Shown one piece after another: positions 1 to 10,284 of a stretch of 64,000 bases of DNA (positions are counted from its first letter, which is position 1; each line of letters begins with the position of its first letter). The stretch comes from Hyaloscypha bicolor E (lineage: Eukaryota; Ascomycota; Leotiomycetes; Helotiales; Hyaloscyphaceae): NCBI RefSeq assembly GCF_002865645.1, contig NW_020194685.1:1626807-1690806 (forward strand), in the 5' to 3' direction. The notes beneath the pieces are model-generated. The model did no database searches, was not told the DNA's origin, and saw only the letters and a program-made list of their open reading frames with translations. The translations under genes were made by a program, and so were the position numbers.

Positions 1-742
1 CTGCATCGGGTCTTCAATCAGTGGTCGCTCAACGATGTTGAACACTTCACCGGTGAGCAAGTTGTCCATTCCGACGGCTGTCTGCTTGTAAAGTGAGGGA
101 TACCGCTCTGGAAGATAGGAACAGAATTCTTCGAGTAGCTCAACTGCCCCGTCAAATGCTGCTGGTTCGGTGTGACTGCATTTCGGGCCACGCTCCGTGA
201 TTCGGTTTGCTTTGTCGGTGTGGAATTTCATGTAGTGACTGTCAAGCTCTGTGGTACGGTGAGCTGAGAGCTGTGCTGCTAACCGCCAAGTCTCGTCGCT
301 CACCTATCCATTCGTCCCAATTCATGTTCCGAAGTCCCATGGTAATGTGGTAAGGCCCATGTCTGAAAGGGCGGTAGGGCTTTGGTGTCGAGGTATGAAC
401 ACTCCAATTCGGAGCTGGGGGAGCAGTCGGCCGTTTGAAGTCGGTGGGCTCCCATACTATCAAGCTGTTAGTGGCTGCCGCACTCATTAGATGGAGACAC
501 AAACATCCTGGGGCTCTCGGCGGCACTTTGAAGTATGAGCCTCGTCTCTCAACATCAGGTGTTCGGGGTGGGTAATCAGTAGATTTCTTGAAATATTGGG
601 AGGCTCGAAGTAAGAGCCACGATGCTAGGGCCAGTAGAGCAATTCCATAGAGAATGGTTTTCGGGCCGACAATTGCAACCGATTTCAGTTGACTCCCAAG
701 ATGCGCCACCCATTCTTGGCATTGTTGCATATGTTCCCTCAT
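1..742 (-). CDS. DUF3445 protein (heme-dependent oxidative N-demethylase-like), 5' part; runs off the left edge
   Basis: Three exons can be read on the minus strand: 742-505, 456-304 and 248 to beyond base 1, giving 213 visible residues. Intron 504-457 has donor GTTTGT, branch CACTAAC and acceptor GATAG. It is 48 nt and in frame, so an unspliced reading stays open, but removal joins APG to LWEPTDFKRP, which fits the family. Intron 303-249 (GTGAGC...CACAG) restores WDEWIELDSHYMKFH. The stretch PYRPF...ITMGLRNMNWDEWIELD and the later CSYLPERYPSLY and NIVERPL are hallmarks of fungal DUF3445 proteins, a family related to heme-dependent oxidative N-demethylases. Residues about 30-51 form a hydrophobic helix, so the protein is probably a membrane-anchored enzyme. 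The ATG at 742 is the first in frame and precedes this anchor. The C-terminal part and stop lie outside the window. The substrate is unknown. Confidence 0.85.
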
Positions 743-1541
743 CTCGAATTGACCCAGACTTTTGAGGTATTAAAGAGGCTTGAATTCGTGAGTGACACTT
801 ATGGGAATGGCTTTCGATCATGGTTTCACCAACGCATATATGTCGATTTCAAATAGTATCCAACCGATAAGGCAAGCATTGGGAGCAACTTTGCCCCGCC
901 TTGAGTTGACTGAGGTGGGATGGACTCCTCTTATCGCGCCGGGTTGAGGGACTTTTTGTCCAAATCAGGCTAAGCACATCCGCGATCAACAGCCCACAGC
1001 ATCAGGGACGGCTTGCGAAGACTGCATCAGGAATTATTTTGACAAAAAGCTACTTTTCATTGGGAATGAAACGCCCGTCACCTGTCTCTGCCACTGGGAG
1101 ATGGAGCAATGCGCCTTAGACGGGAGGGATAATTTGCCGTTTGACAGTCTGCAGAACATCAAGACCTTGTGGACCATTACGTACTTGGCCACCCCCGTTG
1201 AATCCGATAGGATTACTGGAGGGATAGATACGACGAAACTTCATCTGTGGGATATATTTCAACACATTGATGCCGTTTCTAATCTGCGCAGATCTTTTGT
1301 CGTGAAGCGATGTCTTGTACCGAGTGGGTGAGATTTTACACCAAATGGCGTGAAGTAGGAAGCGCACACGTGACCAAAACTTGACGAGCAAAGAAAAGGG
1401 GCTTCTTTTCCTCGCCAAAACATTTGGCCAACTCGATTTCTGCATTTGTAGCAAGATAACGGAGTCGCCGTCAATTTCAATATCAACATTTATGGGTATC
1501 CAGTAATTCTACACTATCCATTATCATTAGGAGCCACCATT
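743..1541. other. Intergenic region, NAF1 3' end to DUF3445 5' end
   Basis: These 800 bp separate two minus-strand genes. They must hold the DUF3445 promoter and the NAF1 3' UTR. Overlapping open frames on both strands at about 1,101-1,454 show no recognisable domain or splice structure, and I see no other gene or repeat here. Confidence 0.5.
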
Positions 1542-3596
1542 TCATCTCCCACGCCCTCGCCCTTGACCTTGATTATTCCACTGGCCTGATGGAGGAGTTT
1601 GATTGTTGTTGAAGAAGGCCGGGTTGATGAAAGTACCATTTAGCGGTGCAGCCCCAGGCATATTTGGCCAGCTCTGTCCGCCTTGAAAGGGTTGCGGGAA
1701 CGCTTGTTGTTGGAAAGGTGGCATTGGAGGAAACTGTGGCCATGCAGGCAGTTGTGGTTGATGAGGCGAGTACTGTTGGGCGGAGGGCATGTTAAAGAAG
1801 TTTGGCGGTGACACACCTGGAGGTGATGCTGGAGTCAAACCGGTTCCTTGAGGTTGGAATGGTGGTGAAAACGCCCCTGGGCCAGGAGACGGTGCTTGAT
1901 AATGTTGTGATTGAGGCGGAAGAGAGTATCCATTCCCTCCACCCCGCTGATTCTGGTAGCCGCCCCTGCCACGTCCACGATCTCCTCGACCTCTGCCCCG
2001 GTCACCCCTTCCCCGCCCTCGGAATTGATCTCTATGTTGATTGAAATTGGATTTTTCGCCGGAGTAACCACCTTCCTGTGGAGCTTCGCTTCGTCCAACA
2101 GAATCAGCATAGCCAGCCGGCCTTGCAAGAGGCTTGTAAGGACCATCATCTTCAGCGTCATCATAGCTTATTCCGTTGCTGGCGTCATATGGAGTATGTT
2201 CCTGTTGCAATGGATGACCTCCTCGTCCCGAGCCCCCATTCTGTTGCATCTTTCCACCTCGTTTCTCGAGCCTCTTCTGCTTGACACGTCTCTTGTGCTC
2301 TGCTTCCGCTTCATCATCGGAGAACTCCATTTCCTCATCCCCGACTTCTTCATCGTGTAGATTTGACGCGTCTGATCCTTTGTAAGCTTTCAAATTTTGA
2401 GTAAAGACATATGTAGAATGCTGCTCCGAATAGAAAATTTTCGTTCCTAAAGCTAAACCTGCTCCTGTAAGTTCTCCAGCATTCGTAAACAAGACAGAAT
2501 ATAACGGCTGCTGAACTCGTCCAAGTGTTTCTGCAATGACTCCAATGACGCTTCTATCTTCAAGACACAGTACAGAGCCGGTTTCCAGTACCTTGTATTC
2601 CCCCGAAGTTTTGGCTTTGATGAGCAGAATATTGTCTACAATCGTTTCGACACTACCCAACTCCGTAATCTTCATGTCCGGGGTGACGGTGACATCGGGT
2701 TTGGGTATGACCTCCTCCAGGACTTCATTCTTGGTTCGTAATTGACCTCCGGACCCTTTTGGCTTTTCTCCTTCATCGTCTGATCCCCCATCGCCGGCCA
2801 TCAAAATTCTGGCTTGCTCTTCGGGGCTGAGTAGTTTGTATGAATTGTCGCCTTCGTCACTCTCGTCTGATGAGCTGTCGTCGCTAGAAGAGTCGTCTGT
2901 AGAAGACTCGATTGGCGATGAGTCGATTTCCCATTCCGGATGTTCTTCACCATCTTCAATTGGTGCATCTGCTGGTGCGCTGCTATTCTCAACTGCTGGA
3001 GCAGATATCGCCTCGCTCGCACTTGCAACCTCCGCAGATTCAGCTGGTATAGGCTCGCCGCCCAAAAGAGTGATCACATTTTGCACATCTTCCATAATTG
3101 CATCGTTCGAAGTGGCTTCGTCAGGTTTGGATTCCTCTTGAGGGGGTATTGGTTTGGTATCAACATCTGGGACTGGCTCTTCTTCGGAGGTAGGCTTGGG
3201 CTGTGTCTGGTCTGCGTTTCCATCCAAAGAGACAAGTCCTGGTATCTTGGCTTGGTCGGAAGGTTTCTCGATCTCTGGTTGGTCAACTGTAATTGGAGCT
3301 GCAGGTTGAGGTTGCTCTTCCATCACAGGTCGTTCGACTGGACTCGTGTGTGCATCTGCTGGCGGATCCAGTCCACCTAACAGCGCTTCTAAGGCATGCG
3401 TCAGAGGTGGGCTCGGTGGTGTCTCCATTGTGCTATTCTGCATATGGGTATCTTGGGCGGTTGCGTCTGTTGTAGAGAGTTCAGGTGTGTTGATCTTCTC
3501 TAACGGCGCTTGCCCTTCATTTTCGATTTGATGAATGTTTTCTGTGGGAATGGTCGTTCTCGCACTATCAGGCGCTTCCGAAGTCTCGAGATCCAT
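1542..3596 (-). CDS. NAF1: H/ACA ribonucleoprotein assembly factor Naf1
   Basis: A single uninterrupted exon encodes 684 residues. Naf1 is the nuclear assembly factor that loads onto Cbf5-Nop10-Nhp2 pre-H/ACA RNPs and is later exchanged for Gar1. The conserved Gar1/Naf1 beta-barrel lies at about residues 300-405 (EVIPKPDVTVTPDMKITELG, then GSVLCLEDRSVIGVIAETLG and LGTKIFYS). Before it is a long acidic, low-complexity region with poly-Ser/Asp (about 230-250). After it come an acidic/basic linker (EMEFSDDEAEAEHKRR), an RGRGRGDRGRG-type arginine-glycine tract, a Pro/Gln/Phe-rich tail and a terminal GRGRGR. This layout, conserved core between disordered tails, is typical of fungal Naf1. The start at 3,596 is the first in-frame ATG. 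The gene shares a short divergent promoter with ALG9. Confidence 0.93.
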   Translation of the reverse strand: MDLETSEAPDSARTTIPTENIHQIENEGQAPLEKINTPELSTTDATAQDTHMQNSTMETPPSPPLTHALEALLGGLDPPADAHTSPVERPVMEEQPQPAAPITVDQPEIEKPSDQAKIPGLVSLDGNADQTQPKPTSEEEPVPDVDTKPIPPQEESKPDEATSNDAIMEDVQNVITLLGGEPIPAESAEVASASEAISAPAVENSSAPADAPIEDGEEHPEWEIDSSPIESSTDDSSSDDSSSDESDEGDNSYKLLSPEEQARILMAGDGGSDDEGEKPKGSGGQLRTKNEVLEEVIPKPDVTVTPDMKITELGSVETIVDNILLIKAKTSGEYKVLETGSVLCLEDRSVIGVIAETLGRVQQPLYSVLFTNAGELTGAGLALGTKIFYSEQHSTYVFTQNLKAYKGSDASNLHDEEVGDEEMEFSDDEAEAEHKRRVKQKRLEKRGGKMQQNGGSGRGGHPLQQEHTPYDASNGISYDDAEDDGPYKPLARPAGYADSVGRSEAPQEGGYSGEKSNFNQHRDQFRGRGRGDRGRGRGDRGRGRGGYQNQRGGGNGYSLPPQSQHYQAPSPGPGAFSPPFQPQGTGLTPASPPGVSPPNFFNMPSAQQYSPHQPQLPAWPQFPPMPPFQQQAFPQPFQGGQSWPNMPGAAPLNGTFINPAFFNNNQTPPSGQWNNQGQGRGRGR

Positions 3597-3798
3597 TGAG
3601 AACTGGTTGCGTCAATGTGCTAACAATGTACAAATACTTGGAGAGAAAGTGAAAGTTCTCGAGTTCGAAAATACTTTAATTTTCGAGCTCTATCACTAGC
3701 GCGACAGGGGTCCCCTGCCCGCATCATAGCGGCAACCTCGAAAAGATCAGAGGCCAGGCAAGCGCAACCTCTGCATACTTCACTGAGACTTTTCGAAA
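3597..3798. promoter_or_regulatory. Divergent promoter between NAF1 and ALG9
   Basis: Only 202 bp separate the start codons of NAF1 (-) and ALG9 (+), so both transcripts must start from this interval or from just inside each 5' UTR. No clear TATA box is visible. Shared control is an inference from position only. Confidence 0.6.
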
Positions 3799-5794
3799 AT
3801 GCCTCCGAAGGCAGTGAAGGGTGCCCCAAAAGCTCCCCCAGGTGGACCTAGATCTAGATCTCGGCCAAAGAAAAAGTAAGCTCACTTCATCCTTGGAATT
3901 TTAAGCTCCAAACTAACTCCTCATTCAGGCCTGCGACTCCTTTCGCCGTGAAGCCAATTGGCGCTTTCTATGTCTTCTTCATTGCCAATCTACTTGCAGC
4001 CCTCTATGCACCAATTCAAGACTGTGACGAGACCTTCAATTACTGGGAGCCGACTCACTATCTCAGCCATCACTATGGACTGCAGACTTGGGAATATTCC
4101 CCGGTGTATGCGATCCGAAGCTGGCTATACATTTCCCTGCACGCCTTAGTAGGCAGCTTCAGACGATTGCTGCCTTTCACTACAAAAGTATATGCCTTAT
4201 GCCAGTGGTAGATCTGTGCTGACCAGAACTGTAGATTGGAGAATTCTATTTCATCCGATATGCTTTGGCATTCGTCTGCGCTCTCTGCCAAATGCAGATG
4301 TTCCGAGTGATCAACAACACCCTAAACCCTCGAATTGCTTTATTCTTTATGATGGCTCTGATATTCAGCCCTGGCATGTTCCATGCATCCGCCTCCTTCC
4401 TCCCATCGAGTTTCGCCATGTATACAACGTTTGTGGGGATGTCAATGTTCATGAATTGGAGGGGAGGACTGAAGACAGCACAAGGAATATTCTGCTTTGC
4501 AGTCGGTGGAATTCTGGGGTGGCCATTTTCTATGGCTTTATGTGCTCCGTTCTTGCTCGAGGAGACCGTATTCGCATTTCTGAGCGACAAGGATGCCGTG
4601 ATTGATGCAATCATGCGTGGCTTGCGTGGAGTTATTGCAGGAATACTATTATTGGTGAGTGCCAACATCCTCGGGGCCGACGTTTGCCGCCTGACTTTAA
4701 GCAACAGGCCGCGGAATTCCTGGTCTCAGGCTTCTTTTACAGAAGGCTCGTTGTGGTTCCGTTCAACATTGTCTTCTATAATATCTTCGCCGGTCCAGGA
4801 AGAGGACCAGATATTTATGGAACCGAACCGTGGCATTTTTATATCCGAAATCTCCTCCTCAACTTCAATATCTGGTTTGTGCTGGCAGTTGCTGCACTTC
4901 CCCTCTTCACTCTTCAGAAGATTTTCTCTAAACCTCAGCAAGCCAGCACTGTCACCGGTCTGCGCAGCATTATATTCATGTCTCCATTTTACCTTTGGCT
5001 AGCTATCTTCAGTTCGCAGCCACACAAGGAGGAACGATTCATGTATCCTGCATACCCTGCACTTGCGCTGAATGCTGCAATGGCGCTTCATATAATTCTG
5101 GCAGCATTTGGACAGTCAGATCCCAAAACACTGATCGGCAAAATACCGGGCAGATTAAAGCTCTTGATTGTGAGTATGGTCGTCATTGGATCTGTGGATG
5201 TTGGTCTGGCGCGGATGTATGGTATCTATACCGCATATTCAGCCCCACTGAAGATCTATGAGCCTCTTGAAAGTATTGGATCCAGCGGGGATTCGGTCTG
5301 CTTTGGAAAAGAATGGTACAGATTCCCGAGCTCGTACCATTTGCCGAAGAATATGCACGCCAAGTTTATCAAGAGTGAGTTTAAAGGCCTCCTTCCCGGA
5401 GAGTTTTCTGAAGCGATGACTGGCTTTGGTCTCTGGTCTGGAGCTTGGCTTGAGCCACCAGGAATGAATGACCAAAACATTGAGGATTTGGGCAAATACG
5501 TAAGTTAGTCTTCCCTCTTTTAGGAATCGCGCTGATCTCTTGCAGACTGAAATTAGGGCCTGCAACTTCTTGGTCGATACTTATTATCCCGACTCGGAGC
5601 CAGCTGAGCTTGAACCGCACTACATCCTTGATACGGAGCACTGGGACAGAGTGGCCTGTGCACCGTTCCTCGATGCGTCACGGACGCACACACTCGCTCG
5701 GACGATATGGTTACCCAACATGCCATTCATTCCAGAAAGATTTCAGCGAAAATGGGGAGAACACTGCTTACTGAGGAAGAAAGTAAAGGCATGA
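3799..5794 (+). CDS. ALG9: Dolichyl-P-mannose:Man-GlcNAc2-PP-dolichol alpha-1,2-mannosyltransferase Alg9 (GT22)
   Basis: Five exons were read: 3799-3875, 3929-4187, 4235-4654, 4708-5499 and 5546-5794. Each intron is about 46-53 bp with GT...AG ends (GTAAGC, GTATAT, GTGAGT, GTAAGT donors; TGCTGAC and CTAAC branch points). All phases agree and give 598 residues, the usual Alg9 size. Alg9 is a multi-pass ER membrane enzyme that adds luminal alpha-1,2 mannoses to the N-glycan lipid precursor. Diagnostic blocks are DCDETFNYWEPTHYL and GLQTWEYSPVYAIRSW near the N-terminus (the first luminal loop carries the catalytic acidic residues) and HKEERFMYPAYP in the middle, the GT22 HKE-R-F motif. Many hydrophobic segments follow. 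The short basic N-terminal exon (PKAPPGGPRSRSRPKKK) precedes the first membrane helix and supports the ATG at 3,799. Confidence 0.94.
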
Positions 5795-6034
5795 AGCGAC
5801 GACACTTGTATAATATCAATCAAAAAGGGTTGTATGACTGAGCTGAATAGCATTGCGGGCGTTCAGCTGTAGATGTAGGAATGGTTGAGTATTTACACGT
5901 CTCCAAGATATTTACAACGAAGTGATGTAGGCTTCTCCAACCTTTCTCTTTTCATCTATTTTGCCTCCTTTCCAACGATTTCCCCCTCAATATCGCTACA
6001 TATCTCACCCTCAGTTCTTTAATTCTTCACCTCC
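5795..6034. other. Convergent 3' intergenic region
   Basis: ALG9 (+) and the secreted-protein gene (-) end facing each other across 240 bp. The interval must hold both 3' UTRs. It is pyrimidine-rich on the plus strand at about 5,935-6,020. No other feature was recognised. Confidence 0.5.
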
Positions 6035-6656
6035 TCAGCTAACGGCTGTCTTGTCGTTATAATAATGTATCTACACACAGTTAGCATTGCACCTCCTCAC
6101 CGCCAACACTCTCCCCACTTACCGTCTCATCCGCACACCCCGCCGGCGTCATATACATATAGTTCCCAAGATTAATCCACAGCGACTGCTCCTCACACAC
6201 CAACCAAGCACTCAAATTCGGCCTCTTAATATCCGGCGTCGACCACGTCACCGCATCCCCACTAAACACAAACGTGCCATACGTGTTCTCCGTCTGGTTA
6301 AAGCTAACTGCCAGTTTCGTCGCAGCCGTGGTATTCGTCTCCACATTCGCATACAGGAGACCTCCTCCCCCAATCAGTTGCACCAGTTGTCCAGACGCGA
6401 TCTGGAACTGGCCAGCAGTGGTGTAGGAGTCCAGGAGTGCGGTTCCTGGGGAGTATTGGGGTTTTGTTTGGAGGTATTTGTGGAAGTTTGGAGCTTCAAC
6501 GGCACGGATCCAGTAGTAGCCTGGTTGGAGTGTTGTTCCTGGGCCGGAGGCGGTCAAGGAGGGTGTGGCTGTGGTGTTACTCGAGGCTGCGGGGGCTACT
6601 ACTGCTGCCATTGCTATTGCGGACAGCATGGCCATGAGACTGAGAAGTGAACGCAT
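6035..6656 (-). CDS. Small secreted protein of unknown function
   Basis: The reading begins at ATG 6,656. Exon 1 (6656-6123) encodes 178 residues. A strong intron follows at 6122-6071, with donor GTAAGT, branch TGCTAAC and acceptor TGTGTAG. Exon 2 (6070-6035) adds IHYYNDKTAVS and a stop, for 189 residues in all. Without splicing the frame stops at 6,081 after a different 13-residue end (191 aa). The N-terminus is a clear signal peptide (Leu/Ala-rich, cut near residue 25), followed by a Thr/Ser-rich spacer. The body contains PGYYWIRAVEAPNFHKYLQT, GTALLDSYTTAGQFQI and several N-glycosylation sites (NTT, NQT). Only one cysteine pair remains in the spliced mature protein. I recognise no catalytic motif. 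It is likely an extracellular or cell-wall protein of a fungus-specific family. Confidence 0.8.
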
Positions 6657-7400
6657 GTTAAAAATTCAAAGATCTGTAAAGAATCCAATTGCAATTGCAA
6701 AATTACAGATGTCAGACAAGCTAAACAAGCTTTCTTTCAACAAGTGAATGAAGTTCATCTTAAACATTTCCGACCAGATCTGGCTACAGAAATGGTGGCG
6801 GACCGATGGGACCGGAGCAATATATCTGCATTTTGCCAGATTAATGGTCTGCAATTTCACCTAGGATACTTTTTCGCGCGTAGATCATTCAGTAGTCAAC
6901 TGTCGGATCAGCATACATAGTTTGCGTGAGAGAATAAGGAGAGAAACAGCCTGATTGGAGGGGGATTTCGTTTCGGGTTTGGAGGGTCCTCCTGGGAAGG
7001 AAATGGGGTGCGGGATGTAGAGTGCTTGGAGGTCGGGCTCGGTAGGGAGGTTCCGAGTTGATGAGGGGGGTGGGTGGTCACGTGGTGGCTGAACCACAAA
7101 GTTGAGGTTTTGCATGTGGAATCTATGTTGACATCTATTTAAGTTTAGTTTTTTCTTTTTTTGTTGGTGACGGCCATAAATAGAGAGAGAGTCTTGTTGA
7201 GAAAGCATTATTACCTAACTCTTTTGACAAGATACACCCCCCACTTTGCGACCCCTCACTGATCCAGTCAGTTCCTTGCACCTTCATCCGCTCTCAAGAA
7301 ACGTCATTGTATGCAGGTACTGTACACTTCAATACCAAATTTCGGTTCTTTTGATTCTCCTCCTCCTTTATGCATCTTTGATCACTTTACTTCCCTGATA
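6657..7400. promoter_or_regulatory. Divergent intergenic region, secreted protein (-) / SDR (+)
   Basis: The 744 bp lie between two divergent start codons. A tandem TTGCAATTGCAA motif occurs near 6,688. An AT-rich CATAAATAG at about 7,174 could serve as a TATA-like element on either strand. Pyrimidine-rich DNA precedes the SDR start, as is common in fungal promoters. No gene is supported here. Confidence 0.45.
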
Positions 7401-8439
7401 ATGCGACAAACCTGGCTCGTAGTCGGCGCCTCCCGAGGTATCGGCCTTGAATTCGTCTCCCAACTTCTCCACCGCGGGGACACCGTAATCGCCACAGCCC
7501 GCGCTCCCCCTCCTTCCAAAACGACCGCACCTCCACCCTCCCAATATGGCAATGCCAGCCAACTCTGGTCTTTGACCGGCACGCCTAACGGGCACAACCT
7601 GAAAATCCTCGAATGCGACGTATCCAATGAAGAAAGTATAAAATCATTCACGGAGCAAGTGAGGAAGTTAGGACGGAAAGGAGGTGTGTTGGAGAAGGGA
7701 GTTATTGATGTTGTGGTGCTGAATGCTGGGGTATTGATTTATCCGAATCGGATTTCAGAAATGTAACTTCCCCTCTCTACTTTCTCTCTCCCTCTTACGA
7801 TTGTTTTGAGTTCAGATCACGTGGCTCCTCCCCCTATTCCCCTCGCAAGCCAAAGTCTATTTCCAGCTAACTTTAACATCCGCAAGAACATTCGAAACCT
7901 TCTCCCACCACCTACAAACAAATACCATCGGCCCCCTCCTCACAGCCCAACACCTGCTCTCTCTCTCCTCCCCTCCCTCACCTGCCTCTTCCACAACACC
8001 ACTCTCACCAACCTGGGGTCCGTCAACCCCGCTCTCAATCCGCACACTGGTATTCATCTCCTCCGACTCCGGCTCCACGACCAATTTCCGCGCTTTCGAA
8101 GACGGGTTCGGCGCGTACGCTGCCTCGAAAGCAGCGCTCAATCAAGGACTACGACATTTAGCTGCTGAGTTAGAACGAAAGCGGAGAGGGGATAGAGAGA
8201 GGACGGTAGTTTTGGCAATCCACCCAGGGGAAGTGGGTACGGATATGGCGAACGTGAGTTTAGAATGGGAGGTCGAGGGGATTGTCAGTCCGAGGGAGAG
8301 TATTGGGTGTATGTTGAAGGTTATTGGGGAGAAGGGGTGGGGAGGGGTGGATGAGGGGGGGAGGGGGAGTGCGGAGAGGAAAGAGGAGGATGGCGCGGCG
8401 ACATTTTGGACATGGGAGGGAAAGAGGTATCCTTGGTGA
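7401..8439 (+). CDS. Short-chain dehydrogenase/reductase (SDR), NAD(P)-dependent
   Basis: Two exons, 7401-7762 and 7887-8439, give 304 residues. The first carries the Rossmann glycine motif GASRGIG (residues 9-15) and the LNAGV block (N108-A109-G110). The second carries ISSDSGS (catalytic Ser about 179-180), YAASK (Y198, K202) and HPGEVGTDM. The intron 7763-7886 starts GTAACT, has a CTAAC branch at about 7,867 and ends at the less common acceptor CGCAAG. This is the only acceptor tried that keeps phase and joins RISE to ITFETFSHHLQTNTIG. The ATG at 7,401 sits eight residues before the glycine motif; an upstream in-frame ATG at 7,311 would add 30 poorly conserved residues. The sequence resembles C-factor-like classical SDRs. 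The substrate cannot be inferred. It ends 122 bp from EXO5, convergently. Confidence 0.85.
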
Positions 8440-8561
8440 TGTGATGGAGATGTGTTGATATGTACGATTCTTGTGTATAAAGATTCAATATGGGGGGAAG
8501 GTCTATAGCCGCCAACGCCATGCCATGCTCAGATGCAAGCAAACAATCCCTCATCCAGTCA

Positions 8562-10186
8562 TTATATAGCCGCGGTCCGTTTCTTCGTCATCCTAGCCTT
8601 TTCTTTGGCTTCCTCAACTTTCTTGATCCTCCACTCGCAGTTGTCTGCGAATTCGCAGCTCCTGCACTTGAAAGCTTCTTCCACCGCCACGCCTTCTGCT
8701 TGCCTCTCTCCTTTCCACCACTCCATCTCATGGTTTATGTACGCTGACAAATCCAGATCATCCATTGCAAATGTTTTGCTTCCCAAGATCTCACCATCAT
8801 CTCGTGATCTATATTCAGCTTTCAGAACCTTGCCCAATGAATCAGCACCATCGGGCAATGTAAGTTGAAACTCGGAGATCATCAATGACCATATTGCCGA
8901 GAGGTTGTGGTGCGCCAGAAGTGTGGCCAGTGAGTCTTGACTCCAGTTTGGTTCGGATTCTTGACTTGAGTCTAACTCTGATTTAGCGTCGAGGAAAGGC
9001 TGCCCACTTGATTCGTGGAGTCCGCCTATTTGTGCAAGAAAGGAGTCTGAGAAAGTCTTCAAAGGGTCGAGCCCATAACGGGCGGTCAAGATGGAGAAGT
9101 CGACATTATTTGTTGCTAATGTGGCCAGGAGACGGTGGTAAAGCATAAGTTGTATTTTAGTAGGACGAAAGGTAGCTCCCGAAGGCAAATTTCGAACACC
9201 TCGAGTTTTCACATCGCAAAGGTAGACTTTCTTCGTTCGAGCACGACGCTTGCTTCTTGTTGCTTCTGCGAGAGACGTGCCGTTTGCTGCCTTGAAGAAT
9301 TCAGAGATAGTAGCTTGATCTGGAGGAAGCTCCTCCTTAGGATCAGGCTTCTGCAAAGACTCCTGCATCTCGGTATCTGGACAGATGTAGGAAAGCTCGT
9401 CAATGACTCCGTTCACGACCAATCCATCCACAGTGCCCCAGATTTCGAGTTCTCTAGTCAGCCCGTCATCGCGCAGTGTTCTGAGACCCTGTATCACATT
9501 CCATATTCGAAGGCCCCATGCATCTTCCTTCGTTTCAAGCCTGACATGGACTGCAGTATGGACCTGGTCCTCGAGAATTTGATGGACCTTACTCCCCTGC
9601 TTCATAGCTCGTGTCCGCCTCTTCCTCCCATGCAGGGTCAAGGTATACCAATATTGCAATTCGCACCATGCTGGCGAGACCAGATCTGTCACTGAAAGAG
9701 CCTTCTTTGGCTGTGTTCGAAATCGTTCAAGAGGGGATCGTGTATCTGGAGCAGTGGGGTCTGCTGGAGGAGCTTCGACAGTGGCTTCCGTTCTCAAATC
9801 TGACGCATCTTTGACCTGGTCACTCACTAGACGCTTCAGCGTCAGTCAGATTTATCTCTACGTGTGAAGCTGGGTTACTCACGATCCGGGTAGTGCTCGC
9901 CACGCTTAATTGACTTGCTGATCTGCTCAGCAATCTGTTCAGCAGCTCTGGCCGCTTGGAACAAAGGCGACCTCTCCTCCCTCCCAAATATGCGAGGGAG
10001 ACGCAGATTCTGCCGTGCGTCATGATGCTCGATATTGTTGACAATGGGATTGTCGTCCTCGGCGTGTTTTCCCGATAACAATTGCTCAACTATGACAGCT
10101 TCTTCTGGAGAGAAATCAGACCCATAATCGGTATCGACGTCGTTCAGAGGCTCATCAATATCGTTACTGGTGGCAGGACTAGCCAT
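8562..10186 (-). CDS. EXO5: Exonuclease V (Exo5/Dem1-like, Fe-S single-strand nuclease)
   Basis: Two exons, 10186-9883 and 9826-8562, joined by a 56 bp intron (donor GTGAGT, branch CTGAC, acceptor GTCTAG) give 522 residues. Exo5 is a single-strand-specific exonuclease with a PD-(D/E)XK core and a 4Fe-4S cluster; it acts in mitochondrial DNA maintenance in yeast and in nuclear repair in other eukaryotes. The N-terminal exon has the typical fungal motif DTDYGSDFSPEEAVIVEQLL. The core includes LVSPAWCELQYWYTL (cluster Cys 156), GVIDELS, YLCDVKTRG (D-x-K catalytic motif), and the C-terminal CRSCEFADNCEW (Cys 489, 492, 498), which completes the four-cysteine set. All expected catalytic and cluster residues are present, so the gene looks functional. 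No mitochondrial presequence is obvious. Confidence 0.92.
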
Positions 10187-10257
10187 ACCGGCGAGATCAT
10201 CGGTTCAATCCATGAGTTGGTGCTGGTTTGTTGTGGTGGTTCTCGATGACGCCTCTA

Positions 10258-10284
10258 GTCGCGAGAAAGGCGCGGTTTCGCGAC
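10258..10284. promoter_or_regulatory. Inverted repeat with TTTCGCG/TCGCGA core in EXO5 promoter
   Basis: The 7 bp arms GTCGCGA and TCGCGAC are perfect and separated by 13 bp, 72 bp upstream of the EXO5 ATG. The right arm sits in GGTTTCGCGAC, which resembles E2F/SBF-type G1/S boxes. Cell-cycle control of EXO5 would make sense but is only inferred. Confidence 0.3.

Noticed and set aside
1101..1454. Overlapping open frames on both strands between NAF1 and the DUF3445 gene
   Set aside because: No domain, no splice signals that extend them, and the two strands cannot both be real. They look like chance frames in intergenic DNA.
6885..7208. 107-codon minus-strand frame in the SDR promoter
   Set aside because: Low-complexity Pro/Ser/Lys content, no motif, and it lies in a promoter interval.
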